This document shows positions 35,954 to 49,063 of a DNA stretch of 64,000 nt, piece by piece. Numbering within the stretch: the stretch's first letter is position 1; every line of letters begins with the position of its first letter. The stretch is from Protonemura montana. Taxonomy: Eukaryota; Arthropoda; Insecta; Plecoptera; Nemouridae. Position numbers and translations under genes: made by a program. Location: positions 17,159,050 to 17,223,049 of the forward strand of contig OX387610.1 in the NCBI GenBank assembly GCA_947568835.1, in the 5' to 3' direction. Below the pieces are notes generated by a model, which saw only the letters and a list, made by a program, of their open reading frames with translations, did no database searches and was not told the origin of the DNA.

Positions 35954-38900
35954 CTAGCTACCCAGACTCTCCAGACACTCTGCCTCGCTAGCCAGGCGCT
36001 CCAGACACTCTGCCACGCTAGCCAGACGCTCCAGACACTCTGATTCGCTACCCAGACGTTCAAGACACTTTGCCTCGCTCCCCAGACGCTCCAGACACTC
36101 TGCCTCGTTAGCCAGGCGCTTCAGAAGCTCTGCCTCGCTAGCCAGGCGCTCCAGACACTCTGCCATTCTAGCCAGACGCTCCAGACTATCTGCTACGCTA
36201 GCCAGAGGCTCCAGACACTCTGCCACGCTAAATAGACGCTCCAGACACTCTGCCTTGCTACCCAGAATCTCCAGACACTCTGCCTTGCTAGCCAGGCGCT
36301 CCAGACACTCTGCCTCGCTACCCAGACGCTTTAGACTATCTGCCACGCTAGCCAGTGGCTCCAGACACTCTGCCACGCTAGCTAGACGTTCCAGGCACTC
36401 TGCCTCGCTACTTAGACGCTCCAGAAACTCTGCCTCACTAGCCAGGCACTCCAGACACTCTGGCTCGCTACCCAGACGATCCAGACACTCTGCCTCCCTA
36501 GCCAGCCGCTCCAGACACTCTGCCATGCTAGCCAGAGATTTCAGACACTCTGCTACGCTAGCCAGACGCTCCAGACACTCTGCCACGCTAGCCAGAGGCT
36601 GAAGACACTCTGCAATGCTAGCCAGACGCTCCAGACACTCTGCCACGCTAGCTAGACGCTCCAGACACTCTGATTCGCTACTTAGACGCTCCAGACACCT
36701 TGCCTCGCTACCCAGACGCTCCAGACACTCTGCCTCGCTACCTAGACGCTTCAGACTATCTGCCACGCTAATCAGTGGCTCCAGACACTCTGCCACGCTA
36801 GCTAGACGCTCCAGGCACTCTGTCTCGCTACTAAGACGCTCCAGACACTGTGCCTCGCTAGCCAGGCACTCCAGACACTCTGATTCGCTACCCAGACGTT
36901 CCAGACACTTTGCCTCGCTACCCAGACGCTCCAGACTATCTGCAACGCTAGCCAGTGGCTCCAGCCACTCTGCCACGCTAGATAGACGCTCGAGGCACTC
37001 TGCCTCGCTACTCAGACGCTCCAGACACTCTGCAATGCTAGCCAGACGCTCCAGACACTCTGCCACGCTAGCTAGACGCTCCAGACACTCTGATTCGCTA
37101 CTTAGACGCTCCAGACACCTTGCCTCGCTACCCAGACACACCAGACAATCTGCCTCGCTAGCTAAACGCTCCAGACACTCTGCCTCGCTACCCAGACGCT
37201 TTAGACTATCTGCCACGCTAGCCAGTGGCTCCAGACACTCTGCCACGCTAGCTAGACGCTCCAGGCACTCTGCCTCGCTACTTAGACGCTCCAGAAACTC
37301 TGCCTCACTAGCCAGGCACTCCAGACACTCTGGCTCGCTACCCAGACGATCCAGACACTCTGCCTCCCTAGCCAGCCGCTCCAGACACTCTGCCATGCTA
37401 GCCAGAGATTTCAGACACTCTGCTACGCTAGCTAGACGCTCCAGACACTCTGCCACGCTAGCTAGACGCTCCAGACACTCTGCCTTGCTACTTAGACCCT
37501 CCAGACACTCTGCCTCGCTAGCCAGGCGCTCCAGACACTCTGCCTCGCTACCCAGACGCTCCAGACTATTTGCCACGCTAGCCAGTGGCTCCAGACTATC
37601 TGCCACGCTAGCCAGAGGCTGCAGACACTCTGCAATGCTAGCCAGACGCTCCAGACACTCTGCCACGCTAGCCAGAGGCTGAAGACACTCTGCAATGCTA
37701 GCCAGGCGCTCCAGACACTCTGCTTCGCTAGCCAGCCGCTCCAGACACTCTGCCATGCTAGCCAGACGCTTCAGACACTCTGGCTAGCTACCCAGACGCT
37801 TCAGACACTCTGGCTAGCTACCCAGACTCTCCAGACACTCTGCCACGCTAGCCAGACGCTCCAGACACTCTGATTCGCTACCCAGACGTTCAAGACACTT
37901 TGCCTCGCTCCCCAGACGCTCCAGACACTCTGCCTCGTTAGCCAGGCGCTTCAGAAGCTCTGCCTCGCTAGCCAGGCGCTCCAGACACTCTGCCATTCTA
38001 GCCAGACGCTCCAGACTATCTGCTACGCTAGCCAGAGGCTCCAGACACTCTGCCACGCTAAATAGACGCTCCAGACACTCTGCCTTGCTACCCAGAATCT
38101 CCAGACACTCTGCCTCGCTAGCCAGGCGCTCCAGACACTCTGCCTCGCTACCCAGACGCTTTAAACTATCTGCCACGCTAGCCAGTGGCTCCAGACACTC
38201 TGCCACGCTAGCTAGACGTTCCAGGCACTCTGCCTCGCTACTTAGACGCTCCAGAAACTCTGCCTCACTAGCCAGGCACTCCAGACACTCTGGCTCGCTA
38301 CCCAGACGATCCAGACACTCTGCCTCCCTAGCCAGCCGCTCCAGACACTCTGCCATGCTAGCCAGAGATTTCAGACACTCTGCTACGCTAGCCAGACGCT
38401 CCAGACACTCTGCCACGCTAGCCAGAGGCTGAAGACACTCTGCAATGCTAGCCAGACGCTCCAGACACTCTGCCACGCTAGCTAGACGCTCCAGACACTC
38501 TGATTCGCTACTTAGACGCTCCAGACACCTTGCCTCGCTACCCAGACGCTCCAGACACTCTGCCTCGCTACCTAGACGCTTCAGACTATCTGCCACGCTA
38601 ATCAGTGGCTCCAGACACTCTGCCACGCTAGCTAGACGCTCCAGGCACTCTGTCTCGCTACTTAGACGCTCCAGACACTGTGCCTCGCTAGCCAGGCACT
38701 CCAGACACTCTGATTCACTACCCAGACGTTCCAGACACTTTGCCTCGCTACCCAGACGCTCCAGACTATCTGCAACGCTAGCCAGTGGCTCCAGCCACTC
38801 TGCCACGCTAGCTAGACGCTCCAGGCACTCTGCCTCGCTACTCAGACGCTCCAGACACTCTGCAATGCTAGCCAGACGCTCCAGAAACTCTGCCTCACTA

Positions 38901-41653
38901 GCCAGGCACTCCAGACACTCTGGCTCGCTACCCAGACGATCCAGACACTCTGCCTCCCTAGCCAGCCGCTCCAGACACTCTGCCATGCTAGCCAGAGATT
39001 TCAGACACTCTGCTACGCTAGCTAGACGCTCCAGACACTCTGCCACGCTAGCTAGACGCTCCAGACACTCTGCCTTGCTACTTAGACCCTCCAGACACTC
39101 TGCCTCGCTAGCCAGGCGCTCCAGACACTCTGCCTCGCTACCCAGACGCTCCAGACTATTTGCCACGCTAGCCAGTGGCTCCAGACTATCTGCCACGCTA
39201 GCCAGAGGCTGCAGACACTCTGCAATGCTAGCCAGACGCTCCAGACACTCTGCCACGCTAGCCAGAGGCTGAAGACACTCTGCAATGCTAGCCAGGCGCT
39301 CCAGACACTCTGCTTCGCTAGCCAGCCGCTCCAGACACTCTGCCATGCTAGCCAGACGCTTCAGACACTCTGGCTAGCTACCCAGACGCTTCAGACACTC
39401 TGGCTAGCTACCCAGACTCTCCAGACACTCTGCCACGCTAGCCAGACGCTCCAGACACTCTGATTCGCTACCCAGACGTTCAAGACACTTTGCCTCGCTC
39501 CCCAGACGCTCCAGACACTCTGCCTCGTTAGCCAGGCGCTTCAGAAGCTCTGCCTCGCTAGCCAGGCGCTCCAGACACTCTGCCATTCTAGCCAGACGCT
39601 CCAGACTATCTGCTACGCTAGCCAGAGGCTCCAGACACTCTGCCACGCTAAATAGACGCTCCAGACACTCTGCCTTGCTACCCAGAATCTCCAGACACTC
39701 TGCCTCGCTAGCCAGGCGCTCCAGACACTCTGCCTCTCTACCCAGACGCTTTAGACTATCTGCCACGCTAGCCAGTGGCTCCAGACACTCTGCCACGCTA
39801 GCTAGACGTTCCAGGCACTCTGCCTCGCTACTTAGACGCTCCAGAAACTCTGCCTCACTAGCCAGGCACTCCAGACACTCTGGCTCGCTACCCAGACGAT
39901 CCAGACACTCTGCCTCCCTAGCCAGCCGCTCCAGACACTCTGCCATGCTAGCCAGAGATTTCAGACACTCTGCTACGCTAGCCAGACGCTCCAGACACTC
40001 TGCCACGCTAGCCAGAGGCTGAAGACACTCTGCAATGCTAGCCAGACGCTCCAGACACTCTGCCACGCTAGCTAGACGCTCCAGACACTCTGATTCGCTA
40101 CTTAGACGCTCCAGACACCTTGCCTCGCTACCCAGACGCTCCAGACACTCTGCCTCGCTACCTAGACGCTTCAGACTATCTGCCACGCTAATCAGTGGCT
40201 CCAGACACTCTGCCACGCTAGCTAGACGCTCCACGCACTCTGTCTCGCTACTTAGACGCTCCAGACACTGTGCCTCGCTAGCCAGGCACTCCAGACACTC
40301 TGATTCACTACCCAGACGTTCCAGACACTTTGCCTCGCTACCCAGACGCTCCAGACTATCTGCAACGCTAGCCAGTGGCTCCAGCCACTCTGCCACGCTA
40401 GCTAGACGCTCCAGGCACTCTGCCTCGCTACTCAGACGCTCCAGACACTCTGCAATGCTAGCCAGACGCTCCAGACACTCTGCCACGCTAGCTAGATGCT
40501 CCAGACACTCTGATTCGCTACTTAGACGCTCCAGACACCTTGCCTCGCTACCCAGACACACCAGACACTCTGCCTCGCTAGCTAAACGCTCCAGACACTC
40601 TGCCTTGCTACCCAGACCCTCCAGACACTCTGTCTCGCTAGCCATGCGCTCAAGAATTTCTGCCTCGCTACCCAGACGCTCCAGACTATCTGCCACGCTA
40701 GCCAGTGGCTCCAGACTATCTGCCACGCTAGCCAGAGGCTCCAGACACTCTGCCACGCTTGTTAGACAATCCAGACTTTCTGCCTTGCTAGCCAGGCGCT
40801 CCAGACACTCTGCCTCGCTAGCCAGACGCTCCAGACACTCTGCCTCGTTAGCCAGGCGCTTCAGAAGCTCTGCCTCGCTAGCCAGGCGCTCCAGACACTC
40901 TGCCATTCTAGCCAGACGCTCCAGACTATCTGCTACGCTAGCCAGAGGCTCCAGACACTCTGCCACGCTAAATAGACGCTCCAGACACTCTGCCTTGCTA
41001 CCCAGAATCTCCAGACACTCTGCCTCGCTAGCCAGGCGCTCCAGACACTCTGCCTCGCTACCCAGACGCTTTAGACTATCTGCCACGCTAGCCAGTGGCT
41101 CAAGACACTCTGCCACGCTAGCTAGACGCTCCAGGCACTCTGCCTCGCTACTTAGACGCTCCAGAAACTCTGCCTCACTAGCCAGGCACTCCAGACACTC
41201 TGGCTCGCTACTTAGACGATCCAGACACTCTGCCTCCCTAGCCAGCCGCTCCAGACACTCTGCCATGCTAGCCAGAGATTTCAGACACTCTGCTACGCTA
41301 GCTAGACGCTCCAGACACTCTGCCACGCTAGCTAGACGCTCCAGACACTCTGCCTTGCTACTTAGACCCTCCAGACACTCTGCCTCGCTAGCCAGGCGCT
41401 CCAGACACTCTGCCTCGCTACCCAGACGCTCCAGACTATTTGCCACGCTAGCCAGTGGCTCCAGACTATCTGCCACGCTAGCCAGAGGCTGCAGACACTC
41501 TGCAACGCTAGCCAGACGCTCCAGACACTCTGCCACGCTAGCCAGAGGCTGAAGACACTCTGCAATGCTAGCCAGGCGCTCCAGACACTCTGCCTCGCTA
41601 GCCAGCCGCTCCAGACACTCTGCCATGCTAGCCAGACGCTTCAGACACTCTGG
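35954..41653. repeat. Early R units of 1,860, 1,590 and 2,250 bp
   Basis: Three successive delimiter-to-delimiter units (from 35,954, 37,814 and 39,404) share one variant order but differ by whole-unit blocks. All contain the GCTAATCAGTGGCTCC unit (near 36,769, 38,599 and 40,189). The delimiter unit is doubled at 37,784/37,814 and again at 39,374/39,404. They look like relatives of the 1,530-bp unit that differ in how many internal blocks were gained or lost. Confidence 0.75.
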
Positions 41654-43183
41654 CTAGCTACCCAGACTCTCCAGACACTCTGCCTCGCTAGCCAGGCGCT
41701 CCAGACATTCTGCCACGCTAGCCAGACGCTCCAGACACTCTGATTCGCTACCCAGACGTTCAAGACACTTTGCCTCGCTCCCCAGACGCTCCAGACACTG
41801 TGCCTCGCTAGCCAGGCACTCCAGACACTCTGATTCACTACCCAGACGTTCCAGACACTTTGCCTCGCTACCCAGACGCTCCAGACTATCTGCAACGCTA
41901 GCCAGTGGCTCCAGCCACTCTGCCACGCTAGCTAGACGCTCCAGGCACTCTGCCTCGCTACTCAGACGCTCCAGACACTCTGCAATGCTAGCCAGACGCT
42001 CCAGACACTCTGCCACGCTAGCTAGATGCTCCAGACACTCTGATTCGCTACTTAGACGCTCCAGACACCTTGCCTCGCTACCCAGACACACCAGACACTC
42101 TGCCTCGCTAGCTAAACGCTCCAGACACTCTGCCTTGCTACCCAGACCCTCCAGACACTCTGTCTCGCTAGCCATGCGCTCAAGAATTTCTGCCTCGCTA
42201 CCCAGACGCTCCAGACTATCTGCCACGCTAGCCAGTGGCTCCAGACTATCTGCCACGCTAGCCAGAGGCTCCAGACACTCTGCCACGCTTGTTAGACAAT
42301 CCAGACTTTCTGCCTTGCTAGCCAGGCGCTCCAGACACTCTGCCTCGCTAGCCAGACGCTCCAGACACTCTGCCTCGTTAGCCAGGCGCTTCAGAAGCTC
42401 TGCCTCGCTAGCCAGGCGCTCCAGACACTCTGCCATTCTAGCCAGACGCTCCAGACTATCTGCTACGCTAGCCAGAGGCTCCAGACACTCTGCCACGCTA
42501 AATAGACGCTCCAGACACTCTGCCTTGCTACCCAGAATCTCCAGACACTCTGCCTCGCTAGCCAGGCGCTCCAGACACTCTGCCTCGCTACCCAGACGCT
42601 TTAGACTATCTGCCACGCTAGCCAGTGGCTCAAGACACTCTGCCACGCTAGCTAGACGCTCCAGGCACTCTGCCTCGCTACTTAGACGCTCCAGAAACTC
42701 TGCCTCACTAGCCAGGCACTCCAGACACTCTGGCTCGCTACTTAGACGATCCAGACACTCTGCCTCCCTAGCCAGCCGCTCCAGACACTCTGCCATGCTA
42801 GCCAGAGATTTCAGACACTCTGCTACGCTAGCTAGACGCTCCAGACACTCTGCCACGCTAGCTAGACGCTCCAGACACTCTGCCTTGCTACTTAGACCCT
42901 CCAGACACTCTGCCTCGCTAGCCAGGCGCTCCAGACACTCTGCCTCGCTACCCAGACGCTCCAGACTATTTGCCACGCTAGCCAGTGGCTCCAGACTATC
43001 TGCCACGCTAGCCAGAGGCTGCAGACACTCTGCAACGCTAGCCAGACGCTCCAGACACTCTGCCACGCTAGCCAGAGGCTGAAGACACTCTGCAATGCTA
43101 GCCAGGCGCTCCAGACACTCTGCCTCGCTAGCCAGCCGCTCCAGACACTCTGCCATGCTAGCCAGACGCTTCAGACACTCTGG
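41654..43183. repeat. R unit A, copy 1 (1,530 bp)
   Basis: Fifty-one monomers between TAG delimiters. The minus strand holds a 500-codon open run (41,654-43,156) from ATG to TAG, of AECLERLASE-type decapeptides. The same conceptual translation is found in four more copies, at 47,534, 51,284, 52,814 and 58,694. The distance from the TAG of one unit to the first ATG of the next is under ten codons. Confidence 0.85.
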
Positions 43184-46100
43184 CTAGCTACCCAGACTCT
43201 CCAGACACTCTGCCTTGCTAGCCAGGCGCTCCAGACACTCTGCCTCGCTAGCCAGACGCTCCAGACACTCTGCCTCGTTAGCCAGGCGCTTCAGAAGCTC
43301 TGCCTCGCTAGCCAGGCGCTCCAGACACTCTGCCATTCTAGCCAGACGCTCCAGACTATCTGCTACGCTAGCCAGAGGCTCCAGACACTCTGCCACGCTA
43401 AATAGACGCTCCAGACACTCTGCCTTGCTACCCAGAATCTCCAGACACTTTGCCTCGCTACCCAGACGCTCCAGACTATCTGCAACGCTAGCCAGTGGCT
43501 CCAGCCACTCTGCCACGCTAGCTAGACGCTCCAGGCACTCTGCCTCGCTACTCAGACGCTCCAGACACTCTGCAATGCTAGCCAGACGCTCCAGACACTC
43601 TGCCACGCTAGCTAGACGCTCCAGACACTCTGATTCGCTACTTAGACGCTCCAGACACCTTGCCTCGCTACCCAGACACACCAGACACTCTAGCTCGCTA
43701 GCTAAACGCTCCAGACACTCTGCCTTGCTACCCAGACCCTCCAGACACTCTGCCTCCCTAGCCAGCCGCTCCAGACACTCTGCCATGCTAGCCAGAGATT
43801 TCAGACACTCTGCTACGCTAGCTAGACGCTCCAGACACTCTGCCACGCTAGCTAGACGCTCCAGACACTCTGCCTTGCTACTAAGACCCTCCAGACACTC
43901 TGCCTCGCTAGCCAGGCGCTCCAGACACTCTTCCTCGCTACCCAGACGCTCCAGACTATTTGCCACGCTAGCCAGAGGCTCCAGACACTCTGCCACGCTA
44001 GCCAGACGCTCCAGACACTCTGCCTCGCTAGCCAGGCGCTCCAGACACTCTGCCTCGCTATCCAGACGCTCCAGACACTCTGCCTCGCTAGCCAGCCTCT
44101 CCAGACACTCTGCAATGCTAGCCAGACGCTCCAGACTTTCTGCCACGCTAGCCAGAGGTTTTAGACACTCTGCTACGCTAGCTAGACGCTCCAGACACTC
44201 TGCCTTGCTACCCAGACCCTCCAGACACTCTGCCTTGCTACCCAGACCCTCCAGACACTCTGCCTCGCTAGCCAGGCGCTCCAGACACGCTGCCTCGCTA
44301 CCCAGACGCTCCAGACTATCAGCCACGCTAGCCAGTGGCTCCAGATTATCTGCCACGCTAGCCAGACGCTCCAGACACTCTGCCTCGCTAGCCAGACGCT
44401 CCAGACTTTCTGCCACGCTAGCCAGAGGTTTTAGACACTCTGCTACGCTAGCTAGACGCTCCAGACACTCTGCGTCGCTAGCTTGACGCTCCAGACACTC
44501 TGCCTTGCTACCCAGACCCTCCAGACACTCTGCCCCGCTAGCCTGGCGCTCCAGACACTCTGCCTCGCGACCCAGACGCTCCAGACACTCTGCCTCGCTA
44601 CCCAGACGCTCCAGACTATCTGCTACGCTAGCCAAAGGCCCCAGACACTCTGCGACGCTAGCTAGACGCTCCAGACACTCTGCCTTGCTAGCCAGGCGCT
44701 CCAGACACTCTGCCTCGCTAGCCAGCCGCTTCAGACACTCTGCTACGCTACCCTGACGCTCCAGACTATCAGCCACGCTAGCCAGTGGCTCCAGATTATC
44801 TGCCACGCTAGCCAGAGGCTCCAGACACTCTGCCACGCTAAATAGACGCTCCAGACACTCTGCCTTGCTACCCAGAATCTCCAGACACTCTGCGTCGCTA
44901 GCCAGGCGCTCCAGACACTCTGCCTCGCTACCCAGACGCTTTAGACTATCTGCCACGCTAGCCAGTGGCTCCAGACACTCTGCCACGCTAGCTAGACGTT
45001 CCAGGCACTCTGCCTCGCTACTTAGACGCTCCAGAAACTCTGCCTCACTAGCCAGGCACTCCAGACACTCTGGCTCGCTACCCAGACGATCCAGACACTC
45101 TGCCTCCCTAGCCAGCCGCTCCAGACACTCTGCCATGCTAGCCAGAGATTTCAGACACTCTGCTACGCTAGCCAGACGCTCCAGACACTCTGCCACGCTA
45201 GCCAGAGGCTGAAGACACTCTGCAATGCTAGCCAGACGCTCCAGACACTCTGCCACGCTAGCTAGACGCTCCAGACACTCTGATTCGCTACTTAGACGCT
45301 CCAGACACCTTGCCTCGCTACCCAGACGCTCCAGACACTCTGCCTCGCTACCTAGACGCTTCAGACTATCTGCCACGCTAATCAGTGGCTCCAGACACTC
45401 TGCCACGCTAGCTAGACGCTCCAGGCACTCTGTCTCGCTACTAAGACGCTCCAGACACTGTGCCTCGCTAGCCAGGCACTCCAGACACTCTGATTCACTA
45501 CCCAGACGTTCCAGACACTTTGCCTCGCTACCCAGACGCTCCAGACTATCTGCAACGCTAGCCAGTGGCTCCAGCCACTCTGCCACGCTAGCTAGACGCT
45601 CCAGGCACTCTGCCTCGCTACTCAGACGCTCCAGACACTCTGCAATGCTAGCCAGACGCTCCAGACACTCTGCCACGCTAGCTAGATGCTCCAGACACTC
45701 TGATTCGCTACTTAGACGCTCCAGACACCTTGCCTCGCTACCCAGACACACCAGACACTCTGCCTCGCTAGCTAAACGCTCCAGACACTCTGCCTTGCTA
45801 CCCAGACCCTCCAGACACTCTGTCTCGCTAGCCATGCGCTCAAGAATTTCTGCCTCGCTACCCAGACGCTCCAGACTATCTGCCACGCTAGCCAGTGGCT
45901 CCAGACTATCTGCCACGCTAGCCAGAGGCTCCAGACACTCTGCCACGCTTGTTAGACAATCCAGACTTTCTGCCTTGCTAGCCAGGCGCTCCAGACACTC
46001 TGCCTCGCTAGCCAGACGCTCCAGACACTCTGCCTCGTTAGCCAGGCGCTTCAGAAGCTCTGCCTCGCTAGCCAGGCGCTCCAGACACTCTGCCATTCTA

Positions 46101-47506
46101 GCCAGACGCTCCAGACTATCTGCTACGCTAGCCAGAGGCTCCAGACACTCTGCCACGCTAAATAGACGCTCCAGACACTCTGCCTTGCTACCCAGAATCT
46201 CCAGACACTTTGCCTCGCTACCCAGACGCTCCAGACTATCTGCAACGCTAGCCAGTGGCTCCAGCCACTCTGCCACGCTAGCTAGACGCTCCAGGCACTC
46301 TGCCTCGCTACTCAGACGCTCCAGACACTCTGCAATGCTAGCCAGACGCTCCAGACACTCTGCCACGCTAGCTAGACGCTCCAGACACTCTGATTCGCTA
46401 CTTAGACGCTCCAGACACCTTGCCTCGCTACCCAGACACACCAGACACTCTAGCTCGCTAGCTAAACGCTCCAGACACTCTGCCTTGCTACCCAGACCCT
46501 CCAGACACTCTGTCTCGCTAGCCATGCGCTCAAGAATTTCTGCCTCGCTACCCAGACGCTCCAGACTATCTGCCACGCTAGCCAGTGGCTCCAGACTATC
46601 TGCCACGCTAGCCAGAGGCTCCAGACACTCTGCCACGCTTGTTAGACAATCCAGACTTTCTGCCTTGCTAGCCAGGCGCTCCAGACACTCTGCCTCGCTA
46701 GCCAGACGCTCCAGACACTCTGCCTCGTTAGCCAGGCGCTTCAGAAGCTCTGCCTCGCTAGCCAGGCGCTCCAGACACTCTGCCATTCTAGCCAGACGCT
46801 CCAGACTATCTGCTACGCTAGCCAGAGGCTCCAGACACTCTGCCACGCTAAATAGACGCTCCAGACACTCTGCCTTGCTACCCAGAATCTCCAGACACTC
46901 TGCCTCGCTAGCCAGGCGCTCCAGACACTCTGCCTCGCTACCCAGACGCTTTAGACTATCTGCCACGCTAGCCAGTGGCTCAAGACACTCTGCCACGCTA
47001 GCTAGACGCTCCAGGCACTCTGCCTCGCTACTTAGACGCTCCAGAAACTCTGCCTCACTAGCCAGGCACTCCAGACACTCTGGCTCGCTACTTAGACGAT
47101 CCAGACACTCTGCCTCCCTAGCCAGCCGCTCCAGACACTCTGCCATGCTAGCCAGAGATTTCAGACACTCTGCTACGCTAGCTAGACGCTCCAGACACTC
47201 TGCCACGCTAGCTAGACGCTCCAGACACTCTGCCTTGCTACTTAGACCCTCCAGACACTCTGCCTCGCTAGCCAGGCGCTCCAGACACTCTGCCTCGCTA
47301 CCCAGACGCTCCAGACTATTTGCCACGCTAGCCAGTGGCTCCAGACTATCTGCCACGCTAGCCAGAGGCTGCAGACACTCTGCAACGCTAGCCAGACGCT
47401 CCAGACACTCTGCCACGCTAGCCAGAGGCTGAAGACACTCTGCAATGCTAGCCAGGCGCTCCAGACACTCTGCCTCGCTAGCCAGCCGCTCCAGACACTC
47501 TGCCAT
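43184..47506 (-). other. Longest minus-strand open run, copy 1 (1,440 codons); coding status doubtful
   Basis: The run goes from ATG at 47,506 down to TAG at 43,184 with no stop and reads 144 decapeptides of type AECLERLASE. The two Leu, at positions 4 and 7 of the peptide, and Ser9 are the steadiest residues; position 10 varies among Glu, Val, Met, Lys, Ile and Asp. Leu/Ala spacing of 3-4-3 would suit an amphipathic helix. Against coding: no signal peptide, no non-repeat domain, no promoter, intron or UTR signal, and the consensus is stop-free in four of six frames, so such a run is expected by arithmetic. A living repeat-protein exon is possible but not favoured. Confidence 0.15.
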
Positions 47507-47533
47507 GCTAGCCAGACGCTTCAGACACTCTGG
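43184..47533. repeat. R unit B, copy 1 (4,350 bp, chimeric)
   Basis: R-type at both ends, but about 43,740-44,830 follows M order (TACTAAGACCC, CTCTTCCTCGC, CTAGCCTGGCG units). This patch shares rare variants with the M copy at 60.4-62.7 kb, notably CTGCGACGCTAGC at 44,651, rather than with M copies 1-4. The remainder is R-type and includes two successive versions of a 690-bp block. The minus strand is open for 1,440 codons. Confidence 0.8.
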
Positions 47534-49063
47534 CTAGCTACCCAGACTCTCCAGACACTCTGCCTCGCTAGCCAGGCGCTCCAGACATTCTGCCACGCTA
47601 GCCAGACGCTCCAGACACTCTGATTCGCTACCCAGACGTTCAAGACACTTTGCCTCGCTCCCCAGACGCTCCAGACACTGTGCCTCGCTAGCCAGGCACT
47701 CCAGACACTCTGATTCACTACCCAGACGTTCCAGACACTTTGCCTCGCTACCCAGACGCTCCAGACTATCTGCAACGCTAGCCAGTGGCTCCAGCCACTC
47801 TGCCACGCTAGCTAGACGCTCCAGGCACTCTGCCTCGCTACTCAGACGCTCCAGACACTCTGCAATGCTAGCCAGACGCTCCAGACACTCTGCCACGCTA
47901 GCTAGATGCTCCAGACACTCTGATTCGCTACTTAGACGCTCCAGACACCTTGCCTCGCTACCCAGACACACCAGACACTCTGCCTCGCTAGCTAAACGCT
48001 CCAGACACTCTGCCTTGCTACCCAGACCCTCCAGACACTCTGTCTCGCTAGCCATGCGCTCAAGAATTTCTGCCTCGCTACCCAGACGCTCCAGACTATC
48101 TGCCACGCTAGCCAGTGGCTCCAGACTATCTGCCACGCTAGCCAGAGGCTCCAGACACTCTGCCACGCTTGTTAGACAATCCAGACTTTCTGCCTTGCTA
48201 GCCAGGCGCTCCAGACACTCTGCCTCGCTAGCCAGACGCTCCAGACACTCTGCCTCGTTAGCCAGGCGCTTCAGAAGCTCTGCCTCGCTAGCCAGGCGCT
48301 CCAGACACTCTGCCATTCTAGCCAGACGCTCCAGACTATCTGCTACGCTAGCCAGAGGCTCCAGACACTCTGCCACGCTAAATAGACGCTCCAGACACTC
48401 TGCCTTGCTACCCAGAATCTCCAGACACTCTGCCTCGCTAGCCAGGCGCTCCAGACACTCTGCCTCGCTACCCAGACGCTTTAGACTATCTGCCACGCTA
48501 GCCAGTGGCTCAAGACACTCTGCCACGCTAGCTAGACGCTCCAGGCACTCTGCCTCGCTACTTAGACGCTCCAGAAACTCTGCCTCACTAGCCAGGCACT
48601 CCAGACACTCTGGCTCGCTACTTAGACGATCCAGACACTCTGCCTCCCTAGCCAGCCGCTCCAGACACTCTGCCATGCTAGCCAGAGATTTCAGACACTC
48701 TGCTACGCTAGCTAGACGCTCCAGACACTCTGCCACGCTAGCTAGACGCTCCAGACACTCTGCCTTGCTACTTAGACCCTCCAGACACTCTGCCTCGCTA
48801 GCCAGGCGCTCCAGACACTCTGCCTCGCTACCCAGACGCTCCAGACTATTTGCCACGCTAGCCAGTGGCTCCAGACTATCTGCCACGCTAGCCAGAGGCT
48901 GCAGACACTCTGCAACGCTAGCCAGACGCTCCAGACACTCTGCCACGCTAGCCAGAGGCTGAAGACACTCTGCAATGCTAGCCAGGCGCTCCAGACACTC
49001 TGCCTCGCTAGCCAGCCGCTCCAGACACTCTGCCATGCTAGCCAGACGCTTCAGACACTCTGG
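47534..49063. repeat. R unit A, copy 2 (1,530 bp)
   Basis: Same order of variants and same 500-codon minus translation as copy 1. It includes the CTCAAGACACTC variant at 48,510, which differs from the CTCCAGACACTC of copy 5 (59,670). Confidence 0.85.
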
